Notes under the pieces: model-generated
Seen by the model: the letters and a program-made list of their open reading frames with translations, nothing else
The model's database searches: none
What the model was told of the DNA's origin: nothing
Part shown: positions 35,445-47,200 of the stretch, piece after piece
How the letters are laid out: each line of letters opens with the position of its first letter
Position numbering within the stretch: the first letter of the stretch is position 1
Assembly: GCA_963678675.1 (NCBI GenBank)
Contig: OY783193.1
Coordinates: 4,843,501-4,907,500, forward strand
DNA length: 64,000 bases
Reading direction: 5' to 3'
DNA from: Xiphydria camelus
Lineage: Eukaryota; Arthropoda; Insecta; Hymenoptera; Xiphydriidae
Translations under genes and position numbers: made by a program

Positions 35445-35702
35445 CACTGAGAAAAATAATTTCGTCAATTTTACCAAAGTTTTGGAGATGATGATCAAAC
35501 TATTTAGTGAAATATGGTTCCTCCATCTGCTTGATGAAACTGTCGAATTTTTGGTTAGTATAACTGAACGTTTGGCCGGAATAACTAAACATTTGGTTTA
35601 GAGTGACTGAATATTTGGTTTAACAGACCAGAATTTTGGATAAAATAACTAAAAATGTTTTGGATGGATTTTGTCATTTTAATCTAATTACTTTTCTCAG
35701 TG
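35445..35702. mobile_element. MITE, family A, plus orientation
   Basis: CACTGAGAAAAATAATTTC at the left and TTACTTTTCTCAGTG followed by TA at the right. The interior CTCCATCTGCTTGATGAAA and TTTGGTTAGTATAAC are family A landmarks. Confidence 0.85.
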
Positions 35703-38002
35703 TAGGAAAAGTTTCTATTGATCTGAAAATCATTGCTAATGAAAAATCATTCACCCTACGCCACCTTCTCGGAGCTTCTAGTCGCAGCATCATTGCGCGT
35801 TGTGGGAAGAGTCTCGGTACGTCTTGGTCGATCGTGTACAAAGTAGGTTTAGGTTATTGAAACGGAGCGCGAAGACGCACGCGGAGCTGCTCCGATTTGA
35901 CAAAAGTTCTCCAAGACACGACAACATCGGCCTGGATTCCCCGCTGAGCTCCGGGTGAACCGATCTTATTAAGGCTTAATTAACCGTTTAACAAGATATA
36001 TTTAACCCGCGGTGTGTACGCTGCTCGCACGCGAGACGCGCGGCACACCACGGTTTTCCGAGTAAAAATAAATAAATTGCTCCAGGTTGCATCGGTCCGA
36101 ATTACCGAACCTCCTTTCGTCTCCCATCCTCTTTGCTGCATATCTCCTGCCCGTCGCCACTATCCACTCGTCTATTTATAAACGCATAATTAACTCGACT
36201 CCGCATCGTTAGTTTTTCGATATTGCACGATTTATGACCATCATTTCTTCGATAATGAAAATTAATTCTATACATTATATTTACTTTGGCACAGTCGTTT
36301 CATTTATATTCACATTTAAGTTTAGCCCATTTTGATTTACCGCCTCGTTTTCAATCTCGTGACTCGATTTCAATTGTGATAAAATCATGTTTGTAATGAT
36401 GAAATGTGATTTAAAAATTCCTTTACTTTTTTGTTTTACTTTGCACATTCTCCTCCGTATCATTCAAAAGGTATACTATCGAGGATTTAAATATTCTTTT
36501 GTATATATTATAATTTCTTTTATTTTCTCGCAGAAACGGCATGTTATAGCTCGCTATTCTTTTTCCGTTTACTCACGTACAATGAGAGTATTAGCTATGG
36601 ATACGCTGCATATCTGCGACATTTAAGTATAGAGAGCTACGTTAAAAGAAATGAACCTTGTCCGAAATGTGATTTATACGATTTTTCCTGTTATCCCCGC
36701 TCCTCCTCCTCCTCCTCCCATGATTATTTAGGTGCTCCACTTTCCTGTCTTTGAACATACGATGAAAAGAAGAAATTCGGAGTACGTAAATTAAAATGGT
36801 ACTTCATTTATCGTTTTTGGTTTCATATGAACTGAGAAAAAGGGTATGTCATGAAAAATTATTTTCCAGAAATGATATATAAGGTTATTAACGCAACAAT
36901 ACTGCATCCAATTTTGCAATTCGCATCGGCGAAGGTCATCTTGAAATATTTCGTATGTCCTTTCAGTTAATACTCTTTCTGTTTATAGTGAAAATGATAC
37001 GTTATCCTTATCGGTACGGTCTATCGTTCGAGATAAGATTCTAATAATGACCCGATGAACGAGTCATATCTAAATAGAATTATATTCTCCATCGAATGTG
37101 CCTATTTTTACAATAAATTGAAATAAACGAATTTGTCGAATATGTAGCAAACTGTGCATCGCACAAGAGGGGGAATCCCCTGACAGAGGTTAGCACCTGC
37201 GGAGCGCATCTGTATACCTGTATTCGATTGACACCTGCTCCAAGCGTTTAACCCTTTAAAGCGCATAAATGCACAGCGATACGTACGAGTATAATATTGC
37301 AGACGTTGAATACCCTTACGTTCTTAAATTGGTTTTGTCGTCAAAGTACCTACGATTTACGATTTATCGGCAGTGCTCCAAAATTTATTTTTGCATCGAA
37401 TTGTTTTTTTGTCGTGTTTTTGCTTTAATATTATTAACTTCGACAGGGGAAAGGCACGCATTGACGTGTAATTGTTAGAAGTCATGATAAAGGTATGCTG
37501 GAAAACATTTGGAAGGCAAACGTTTTTCGTGGATAAAATCTTAAATATTATCGAGTTTGAATGGAGAAATATTTTACATCTTTATGGGGGAGTGTTTCCA
37601 AACTGACAATCCCATATTTTTATTTCGCGTCATCAGAAATTTTTCGAAATTGACCAACTCGTGTTTCTTTGCTCCGTTTTTACATGGAACTGATTTTCAT
37701 CACCGAAGAAGAAAAAATAGTCGCGCGTTGGTGAATTAAAAACATACACGGTATATTCCTAGTTTCATGTGAAAAAACAACACGCACTATTCCGCGTGAA
37801 CACTGAAAACGTTCACGCACGCGTAATGCGAAACTGCACAACGCCGGATCAACGATTAGATAAAGCGCAGGAGACGCGTAGAGCGCGCGTAACTCACTGC
37901 TCGCGCGCCTCGAGATTTCCACCACAAAACGCATATTCCTTCGGACGAAACGAGCGTCGCAGGTACACGCGATCGAGACAGTACTATCGGTCAACCGCTC
38001 AC
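35703..38002. other. intergenic or intronic, mostly AT-rich
   Basis: A GC-rich patch at 35.75-36.05 kb and a short stretch bounded by TGTCGCAG and GTGAGT on minus (36610-36574) are the only exon-like signals. The remainder probably belongs to the first intron of the minus-strand gene starting at 38084. Confidence 0.35.
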
Positions 38003-38084
38003 CTCTCTCCTCGATGACGTCCGACTTGCAGAAGTGCGCCAGGAAGAGCAGCAAATAAATCGCGAGGAATCTGCGCCTTCCCAT
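38003..38084 (-). CDS. candidate first coding exon of a secreted or membrane protein
   Basis: ATG with a good Kozak context (AAAGATGGG) begins MGRRRFLAIYLLLFLAHFCK followed by SDVIEER. This is a clear signal peptide with a basic n-region, a Leu-rich core and likely cleavage after CKS or HFC. The frame reaches GAGAGAG|GTGAGC, a consensus donor, after 82 nt in phase 1. The exon lies in a CpG-rich, promoter-like region (37.75-39.2 kb). No downstream exon could be fixed. Weak phase-1 acceptors exist at about 37.83 and 37.80 kb, but they lead to early stops, so the gene may have a long first intron running toward lower coordinates. Confidence 0.5.
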
Positions 38085-39633
38085 CTTTGATATCCTCTCG
38101 ATCGTCGTCCGAGAACGCTTGCACGGGTGTCACAGAGAATGCATATCCACCGCGCCGCAGCACTCACACACAATGCGCACACACCGAGCACTCGACGCAG
38201 TCCTATCGCGGCGAAGAAAAACAAACGGACTTTGTGTTCCCGACAATCGTATATCGAGTATGCGGAATGACAGGGAGAGAACCACTTGTTGATTCGACGT
38301 CTCCGCGAGACACCGCGTGCCGCGATTGTTATACCGCGTCTTTTCACCCCCTTTTCCTACGCTGTAGTCTCCCTCGCTCCTTCCGTCGCTGTCGAGCTTC
38401 CAGTTCAATCCTGTTCGACGTTGAATCGCAGCACGGATTCTTCGATGAGACGGTTCCACTCGCAATCGTTGCACCACCGATGAGCACGCGTTCGTGACAC
38501 GCTGACACGCGCGCACGTGAATACAGCTGTATCTCAACGCGATGCGCGCGAAGTTCGCGGTCTGTATGAGAAAAACACCGAACTGTTTTTCCGATCGACG
38601 TCGCTCGTTGCCATAACCCACGCGCGCGACGTTCCACTCCGCGAGGCGACTTGTCCGAAGAGCGTACCCGCTCGTCGCGTTACTCGAGGAAGCTTCACGG
38701 ATCGCGGATCACGGCTTTCAGGTTACGAGACACCGCACGGAACGGCACGAGAAATCCACTTTGGCGTCTCCCTTTCTCGCGCGCGCGCGCCTTACTCCTA
38801 CGCCGGCCGAGTCGAGAATAAGCGGCGGGTTCACGGTGATTTGAATCGTGACTCCGGCGGCGTCCGCCAGGCAGCGCGTCGACTGGAGAGGAGCAGGAGT
38901 GAGGAGATGGGAGGGGGGCGAGAGCGCGTTTACCCGCGGGCCTTACCTGTCGATTCTTCGAATACGCGAGCGCGACGTGTTTATCGGTGTAAAAATTATG
39001 CCGGGAGCACGCGTCCCGGGGGACTGGTTTTCTCGATGGGGTGAAGTGCGGTATGCAGCGACGAGAGATGTCCAGGTACCCCGTCGTATGTGCAGTTTGC
39101 GATGCCACTTGTTTCCTTGGCGAAGGACGAGGCGGGGTAAGCGACGAACAGAATTGTGTACCTAGGTTAAGTTAGGTTGATTGTTTTGCCGATTACCGAT
39201 GGCGCTTAGCGCAGATCGCGAGAATTATTCGACAGGAAAAGAAACTTGCGCGCGTTAATGGTTGAATTGACTGTATTGTATAAACGAATTTACACTGTAT
39301 TGAAATGAATACGCCTGGAATGCACATGCCTGATTATTCGGCGTGGAGATTCCACAGTCCAACATTCGGGGGGAGAAAAGCTGAGCACGTGTGAACAGGC
39401 TTCGCACGTACGTCATGTACCTAGAGGACGGTGGAATGAAATAGAACGTAGAGTTCGCCCTCGATTGTTGTGTTAGGCAATGGCTGCTGGGGGACTTAAA
39501 TTTGATTCATTTTACACCAATGTTCCCTGTATGAAATACCGTCGCTTTGCAATACCAAACAATGCTAATATCTAACAATATATATACCGTGTATTATTGA
39601 TCGTAAATTATAATAGAGAAAAATCCCATTCCT
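38085..39633. other. CpG-rich promoter-like region
   Basis: 37.75-39.2 kb is the longest CpG-dense stretch. It holds the signal-peptide exon at 38084 and probably its 5' leader, on minus, including a GTGAGT at 38168. Many overlapping frames on both strands are taken as composition effects. Confidence 0.45.
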
Positions 39634-40079
39634 GTTGAAAAGATTCCATAAATTCCCATAGATAATTTCTATGTGAATCTGATGTACTTTTGACACAGCA
39701 GTTCCAGATATTCACTTGAAAAGTTTGAGAAGGACGAATAGAAATTCATTGGATTCTATGTGTATCTGAGATGACAGATAGGGATTTACTGAATGTTATA
39801 TGTATCCGTAAAAACAAGTAAAATCTCTTAAAGAGAATAAAGACCCATACACGCCGTTCTATTTGTAATTATTTAGTAATAGAACCTTACCAGATCTTAT
39901 TTGTTTCAACAGATACACGTAGAATCCAATACATTCTCATTTGTCTCTCTCAGATATTTATTAGTGGGTATTCGGAATTGCTATGTCCGAAGCACATCAA
40001 ATTCCCACATGGAGGTTCTATTGGATTTTTACAAGTTTTGTCTCAGAATCTATGAAAATGTATGATATTTTTTCAATAG
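39634..40079. mobile_element. long hairpin element, family H
   Basis: TGTTGAAAAGATTCC at the left against GATATTTTTTCAATA at the right. Inner inverted blocks such as ATTGGATTCTATGTG and CACGTAGAATCCAATAC pair. A second copy is at 49785-50438. Confidence 0.75.
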
Positions 40080-43000
40080 GGCCATATGAAGTTTTTTAAT
40101 AGTATGTCCACATACCTATTCTTATATCATGAACTGAATTATGTATTTATTGATTTCGAATTCGACTTTCATATGACATCTTACCAACAATAAGGTTCTT
40201 ATCTTTACTATTGCCATGGCAATAAAATGTTAGCAAAAGGTCGGCAGCTTAACGACATATATAGAGTTTCAATTAACTTACCGTATACCACGTTTACTTT
40301 CGTCATTCTTCATGGACATATCATGGAAATTTATTAAGCATCCCTAATCGCTAGACACCCTGGACACTTTACATCACTCCATCGCACGATACGGCTCAAT
40401 TTAAAAATTTTTTTACCGACATCTGAACTGTTTGCGGTACTTGAATTAGCTACTCTTGTCTCCTCGATCTTTTTGCGATGATCTTGCGGCTCCCGTGGTG
40501 TTACGTTCCCCTCCGATGAGGGCCCCGACGGAGAAACTTAATAAAACGGTTCATAAAAATGCAGATGTCTCCATTGCGAAGGAGACGTATAGCGACGAAT
40601 TTTTTTTCATCGGTTACTCAAAGCCCCGCGTCTCCTCGAAGGTTCCCACACGCGGGATCCAGGATCTGCAGCCGGCATTCTCTAAAGTTTTTACGAAGGT
40701 TAACCAAATGTGTGTGTTTACCGCCGGACCCGGCGGACCGGGTAGACCGCGCAAGAGGGGAGTGGGAAGGGGGCAGAGGTGTGTCGGATCGAGGGTTGCT
40801 AGAGAAACTCGCTTGAATATGCCTGTAGGAGATCCGGCGATGGAAGAAAGTTCCTGAATATTCTCGTTGTAGAATTTCAGAGCGTTTTTTTTAATTGATG
40901 GAGCGGCTATAGTTCTTCAAATGATTAAATTTAATACATAGTTATAGTTAGTGTTTTGTGTAGAACTATTATTTTTCTGGAAAAAGTTTACCTTCGAACA
41001 GACAACTTTCCACATTTTAGATAAAATTTCGACACCTGCCATTAATTTCAAGGTAATCAATTTTTAACTCGCTCTTTAACTAGGGCGTCTATTCCTTTTT
41101 TATCTTATATCTTGTTCTCTTGGTACATTTCTTACCGGGTAATTATAATAACTAGTAAGAAATTGACTACGACGATAAATTTTATTATCATCTAAATCCG
41201 AGACAAGTAAAAATGTCTAAATATTTGGTCAAAAAAATGTACGATCTGGAGACGTAACGTTTGTACGTATGGTGATTGGACGAAAGTTGAGGTTCGATTT
41301 ATGGACATTAAAGAATCGCTTGAATCTTTTTTTATTTCCGTTTATTATAAATAACAAGATGTATATCGTGTGCATGTGTCGTTTAACTGATATACTCGAA
41401 GCTCCATCTACTTTGCTTTCACTTATTATTACTTAGGTACTTATTACTTATATCTGCGCGTATTCCGTTAGCTCCAATCGCGTTCAATGTCGCGTCCCTC
41501 GAATACAGTGGAAGATTCCCACCACACGAGGAACCCCGGTGGATCTTCGAAATCGTCGAAACCCCGAATTCTCTCAGAATCGCGATGGTTTCGACGCACC
41601 GCGGTTGCACGCCACCCCTCGAGAGTGTACGATTGTACGTGTACCGTTATCACATCGTGCCTTACGCGTGAGTGTGAACGATAAAAGCTATTATAGCGAT
41701 CGGTAGTCACGATTAACAAGTAATATCATTGAATGCGCGGCCGATCCTCCTCCTCTACGTCTCGATGCGCTACGGCATAGCCGCTCGAAACTGTCGTCGA
41801 GATTTTGTAAACTACCCTTACACGTTACACTGCGTGTCGGCTAACGTTCCACGGTTCGTCAACAGTCTCGCCTTCGTCAGCTACTCGTATAACTCCACTC
41901 CGTGCATTTCCTTCCTTTGTATATAAACGTATGCTCACACTTACCTATAACTTTCATTTATAAACTCTCTTTATCGAACGATCTCTCGACCAACACCTAT
42001 CAAAGACTTTCTCGTACGCGGGTCCCTGATTTATTATTCCTATGCCGTCGTCGAATCGCCGTGGTATCTTCGCAATCGTCGTCCCGACACTTGGGAAGAT
42101 TAACCGACACTTGGGTGAAAGAAGGGAAAAATTGAAAAGGAGAACCAAAGACACGATAACGCCTACGGAGACGCGCGAAAAGGGAAAACTTAAGACACTC
42201 TCGTGAGAACCAAGGAGTATTAGCGACAAATTTTCGAAGCTACGTACACAATAGGTATATGTAGCAGGCACGTCTCGTCGTAATATATGTACGTATCTAT
42301 ATCACGCTCCGGGTATATCGGAACGTCGCATGATGCGACGTGTTCTACCGAACGTATAGTATCATTTTTATCTACCTAAGCTCTCTCGTTACTCTCGGGG
42401 ACCGAAGTGGCGGGGGAAAAGGTCACGAGAGCTACCCGAAGAGAGATCGATAATCGGTCCCGTGCGCCGATCCTCTCCGCCGGTCACCGAGTTTTTACCT
42501 AAAGTACTACCGCAAACGACATCGACTCGCCCTATCGTCGGTCGCGAAGCCATCCTCCGGTCAGGGCTTTATCGCTTCGGTCGATCCTCGAACGGGAAAA
42601 GCGGTGCTGTGCACGCCGTGTTAAAGTCTACGAAATTTCTACGGATCAAATCGCGAACGTGTTCCCGCCTACTGTGTTTCTGATCGGTATGCGATCGGTT
42701 GGGGCGACAATGAGGGTGGCGACTGTCAGACTTGCATATCGTGTCAGGTTGAACTTACTTGCCAGGAAAGAAACTTCAATCACTGTTATCTCATTGTTTA
42801 TGAACTTTTGGCTTCTGTCAATATAAGACTTCATCTGTACTAATATGATAAAGAGGAAGAGTTTGTTTGAGTGTCGGGGGTAATCTCTGAAACTACTGAT
42901 CTGATTTGGATGGGACTTTCATTATCGGCTTCCTTATAATCTTGGGAATGTTATAGTGTCTTACAGAAAAGCGTTTCACGCGAACGAAATTGCGGGCTTT

Positions 43001-44116
43001 GCTAGTTGTAGATAAACACGTAATCTTCAAAAAGTATTATACAAATATGGGCCAAAAGCTCACAGGTAATGAGATAATAGTGATTGAAGTTTCTTTCCTG
43101 GCGAGTAAGTTTAGCCTCATGTGGTATTCGTTCTCTATTTTGGAAAAGTGCCGCGCACTCCAATTCCGCGCCGTAACGGCACAATTTGATATGCCAAATT
43201 TAGGCGTCCACGTCAATCCCGATTTTCTTTTTATACGTAAACTTCTAGCCTGATTTAATTCAATACTTTTTTTTCAGGGTTATATGTTTTAATTCATAAA
43301 AAGTTCTGCTTTATAATGGGTCAAAAGTTTCGAAGTAAGGAAAAATCGCGATCAACATGGATGCTCCAATTTGGCATATCAACTTTTGCCACGAGATCGC
43401 AAACTACTTCCGTTTTACATGAAGGGCAGATGAATTCGAGGGTATTTTCGTTTAACTACTTTTTGAGCCATTTTAAAACCCCGAAGCAGTGAATGACAAA
43501 CGATTTGCACTTGCAGAACCGCTCGTTACTTTGACACAAAGAGGACTTTAGGGTGCCCTAAAATTGCAAAACGGTCAGGATTACAGAATTAATATTCAGC
43601 ATTGAAAATAACTTTCCCGGTGCTCTCTTCTACGCTGTGCTTTCTCCAAATCGCCATCCCCATCTCTATATACGCGATCGTGCCATTCATCCCCGTCATG
43701 GAAATGCCCGTGTCATTTTTCTTATTTCTCCTCCATAAAAGAAAACTCTGCCGCATTTAGGTACCACTCCAGACTACAGAGAAAATCCCTGCACATAGAA
43801 GGCGATAGCGTTTCGTTGATTCTGATACGTTTCCACTCGCTTCTCACCTTCGACAACGAAGAACTTCTTAATACTCGTGCGCTGAAATCTCGTACGAGAG
43901 ACTCGAAGAAGGAGGATATCGCGAATAGATTCGACAGCTCTTTCTCTCGCAGTTTCCCGAGGAATTTCGCGGTATCGAGTTTTTCGTGGTGCGGATGAAT
44001 ATTTCATTTGTGTGGTCCTCTTCGCGGCAATTCCTTATTTTCCCCTCGTTTTCTTTGTCTATGAACTACCGGGGGTAGTGACGGTAGCAACGGTGGAATT
44101 TCGGATGAATCTGCAT
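40080..44116. other. downstream of NDRG: probable 3' UTR and intergenic DNA
   Basis: The NDRG 3' UTR must start at 44116. A clear minus-strand AATAAA appears only as TTTATT at about 42030, so the UTR end is unknown. CpG islands lie at 40.45-40.85 and 41.45-42.7 kb. Only family F repeats (42.7-43.2 kb) are recognisable. Confidence 0.4.
42735..43190. repeat. two family F palindrome arms in opposite orientation
   Basis: TTGAACTTACTTGCCAGG and AAAGAAACTTCAATCACTG (42749 onward) are answered by AGTGATTGAAGTTTCTTTCC and TGGCGAGTAAGTTTAG (43078-43113), a spread inverted repeat of about 370 bp. Confidence 0.65.
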
Positions 44117-44262
44117 TTAGCAGACCACCGCTTCCGATATGGGGTTCTCGGTGATGTGTATGGTTGCGGTAGGCCAATCGATTTTCTTGCTGCACATGTG
44201 ATTCAGTCCCTCGAGGGAGGCCAGTCTGTAGTCAACCATTTTTAACGGCGAGAGCGGAGCCA
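44117..44262 (-). CDS. NDRG coding exon 6 (C-terminal tail, stop)
   Basis: An excellent acceptor (pyrimidine tract ending CTTTTTCAG) opens a 146-nt terminal exon 5285 bp beyond exon 5. The split codon G|TG gives Val, and the tail reads VAPLSPLKMVDYRLASLEGL, NHMCSKKIDWP and TATIHITENPISEAVVC, then TAA at 44119-44117. Phase agreement, acceptor quality and a Cys-ended tail like that of vertebrate NDRGs support it. Alternative tail exons are possible, for example after the acceptor near 48967. Confidence 0.88.
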
Positions 44263-47200
44263 CTGAAAAAGAAAGAAGCAAAGACGCGTTCTCACAATTC
44301 GAAGTGCTGCATGCGCCTCGACTTTTCGTCGTCGACATTTTTTTCTTCGCAAACGAGCGGAGACTTCACGCGCGACGTACAATACGGGCAGATGAATGCG
44401 CCATGGTAAGGTCGATTGCTCACTCGTTAGAGAGGCTGGGGTTGACAGGTACTTATCGATATCGCGAAAATTAGCAGTAAAGTAGGAATTTTTCAACATG
44501 GAAAAGTCTAAGTGTGAAAGCACTTATAAAGTTTGTGATAAATTTCGAGACAAGACCAATTAATTGTTATGATAACTACAATTTTAGTAAAAATTGCAGC
44601 AACGCTTGTAACTTCTACGAGTTTTGCTATAATTTTTATTAGAATTGTAGTTATCGTAACAATAAATTGTACTTGTATCGAAATTTAACTTTGTAATATT
44701 AATTAGAAATTTTCTGAAGATCAATTTAAACATAGAAAATACATGTAGTGGAATAATTAAAAAAAATTATCTCTAGCGAGAGAAATTATAAAAAATCGTT
44801 TCATATATTTTCATATTAATAAATTTCAATTCCAGTCACGTCTAACGATTAAGTAACCGATTTATCAACGGGTCACATTCACGTATACGTGGGGATTAAA
44901 TATGGTATAAAATAGAAAACTCGATTTGACCTTCGATCACTGTGGATGCCAGTGATACCCGAGGATCGGCTCAAGCGCTCCATTCTAAACCGATTTACGT
45001 TCTATCACCGCATACCACTTCGAAAGCGATAATGACGAGAGACGAGGGCATCTCGCGACGCCTATAGGATCACCGCAAAAAAGGAAAGAGCACACATGTA
45101 AGCGACATGCAAAGTAAAAGAGAATATTACGTGTAAGTGGAAGTTGTTGTGAGTCGCAGTTATAGAAAAAAAAAAAAGGAAAACAGTGAGTCGGTAGATA
45201 CAGCTACGTACTTTCTTCTACTACTCGGTGCGATTAAGTTTTTTTAGTTGTGTATAATAGGTATCGTTAGATCCTACCCGCACTATTCGAGATACCGATT
45301 TTTTCGGCACACGCGACGGTCCGACGCAGGAATATCCTAGTCGGGAAGGTTCGCGACGACGCGAAAGAAAATATGCGCTCCCCTCCGGAGCCCGCGTGGG
45401 ACGTCCTTCGAACGGAACGTCTGCAGGTCGTTATTCGCGTTCCCCTGTTTACCGATTGAAAACGATGCGTCCCTCTTTACCGATTCGCCAGACGATCGGT
45501 TTCCTTTGTCAACGGATGGTGAAAGCTCCATTCGGAATTGACTTTTGGGAGATGTCGAAGCGTCCGAAGCGTTGATTATCTTTTTTTTTTTGTTGTTTCC
45601 TGGTCCATGTAAGGTTAACGATCTAGAGCTGTTTCATTGAATAGTCTGTTTTTTTATATCGGATACTTTTCAAATATCTATCAAGTTACATTGGTACACT
45701 GTTTTGCTTTTCAATGGCACCAACGTTTTTTCATTTAAAATGATTTCTATGAAAAAGCAAAACGGCGTGCCATAAGTTACTTTTATTAAATTATTTAAAA
45801 ATATAACGTCTTTTACAGCTGATGCGCAAAGAAGGGAAGACAATGAATTGTTTTCATTGTACATATGAGTAATATTAATTTTCCCATCACTGTGTCGCTT
45901 GCAATTTAAATCTACCGATTTGATCTTTTCGAGAAAAATACTGGTTGTGCGATCTGAGAATGACTTTATTTCGTTCATCTTTTACTGATTCGAAACACAA
46001 CCGAAAAAGACAATCGAAATATGTCACCGGGATGGAAGTAAGCTACAAATTACAGTTCGTATGGCCAATCACAGCACGAGGGATGAAATAATACCCTCGC
46101 ACCGCCTCCCTGCCACCCCCGGCGCTAACAGAGTGCCGAGCCAACTCCGAATGGAGCTTTGGGAAGACGTTAGAAGCGAACGAACGAAAGCCCCCTTTCA
46201 CCACATACCGATGATACATCGTTAGTACATCCCAATTTCCGATAAGAGGTTGAAGTTGCCGACTTACTTAATACACTTAGGCGGGGCCTAATCGACCGAC
46301 AGCACGCTCGACTCTCCTTGCACCTCGTCTCAATTCCTAATTACAATTACCTTCGGGTGTCGTCGGCGTCACGGGCTTCCGCGGGGATCTCACCACTAGA
46401 ACGCATAGAAAACAAAAGTGTTTACTAAAGGGCGGTTCGGCGAGAGGCGGCGAGTGATCGCTGCTCGCTCGACGAGGCGGAATAAAAGTATGGAAAACAT
46501 ACGTAGCGACTCGAATGCGATTACTATGGCGTCTAAGTACTTAAATCCTGCTGCAAAAATTCGGATCGAAATTACGCGGCTCTTTGCTGCCGCGCAGCTT
46601 TTCTTTATCTGACGTGCGGAACAGTGCATCTTTGACGAGACGCGCGCGAGAGTGGGTGATGTTTTTTTTTTTTTTGGTGCCAGTCACGAATTAGATTCGA
46701 TCTCTTTATACGAATGTACAAGCGAAGGTAATATACGACATGTATAGCTGAGAAGCGGAAAGAAATTACCGTCTACTGATTGGTTGAGAATAATGAATAC
46801 GTACCACTCGATCGATCCGAGACGCGTGAGAAATAAAGGCGCAAGTCGGTCAACAAGTTATTTACACGAGAGATAAGAAGTCTTGTAGTGGATGATGAGC
46901 TTAGGGGTGACGAGTGATTAATGGTACCACTTTCGAATCTTTTTTTATTTATCAAGTGGAACGTTAGCACTCTAACGGAAACAAGTAGGTACATCGTATC
47001 GTCGAAGCTGGGGATGGATCTCGGAGTGTTAGGGAATCTCGAAAGAAATTTTAATCCCGGTGTGACGTTGAGCGATTAGCGATAGGCATACGAAAGATGA
47101 CGGTACGGTAAAGGTCGGTCGATGGTGGGTTACTTTCATGATTGGAACATCTTTTCATTTGGTCATCCCGCATCTTCTCTCGACGTTCGATCGCTCCACT

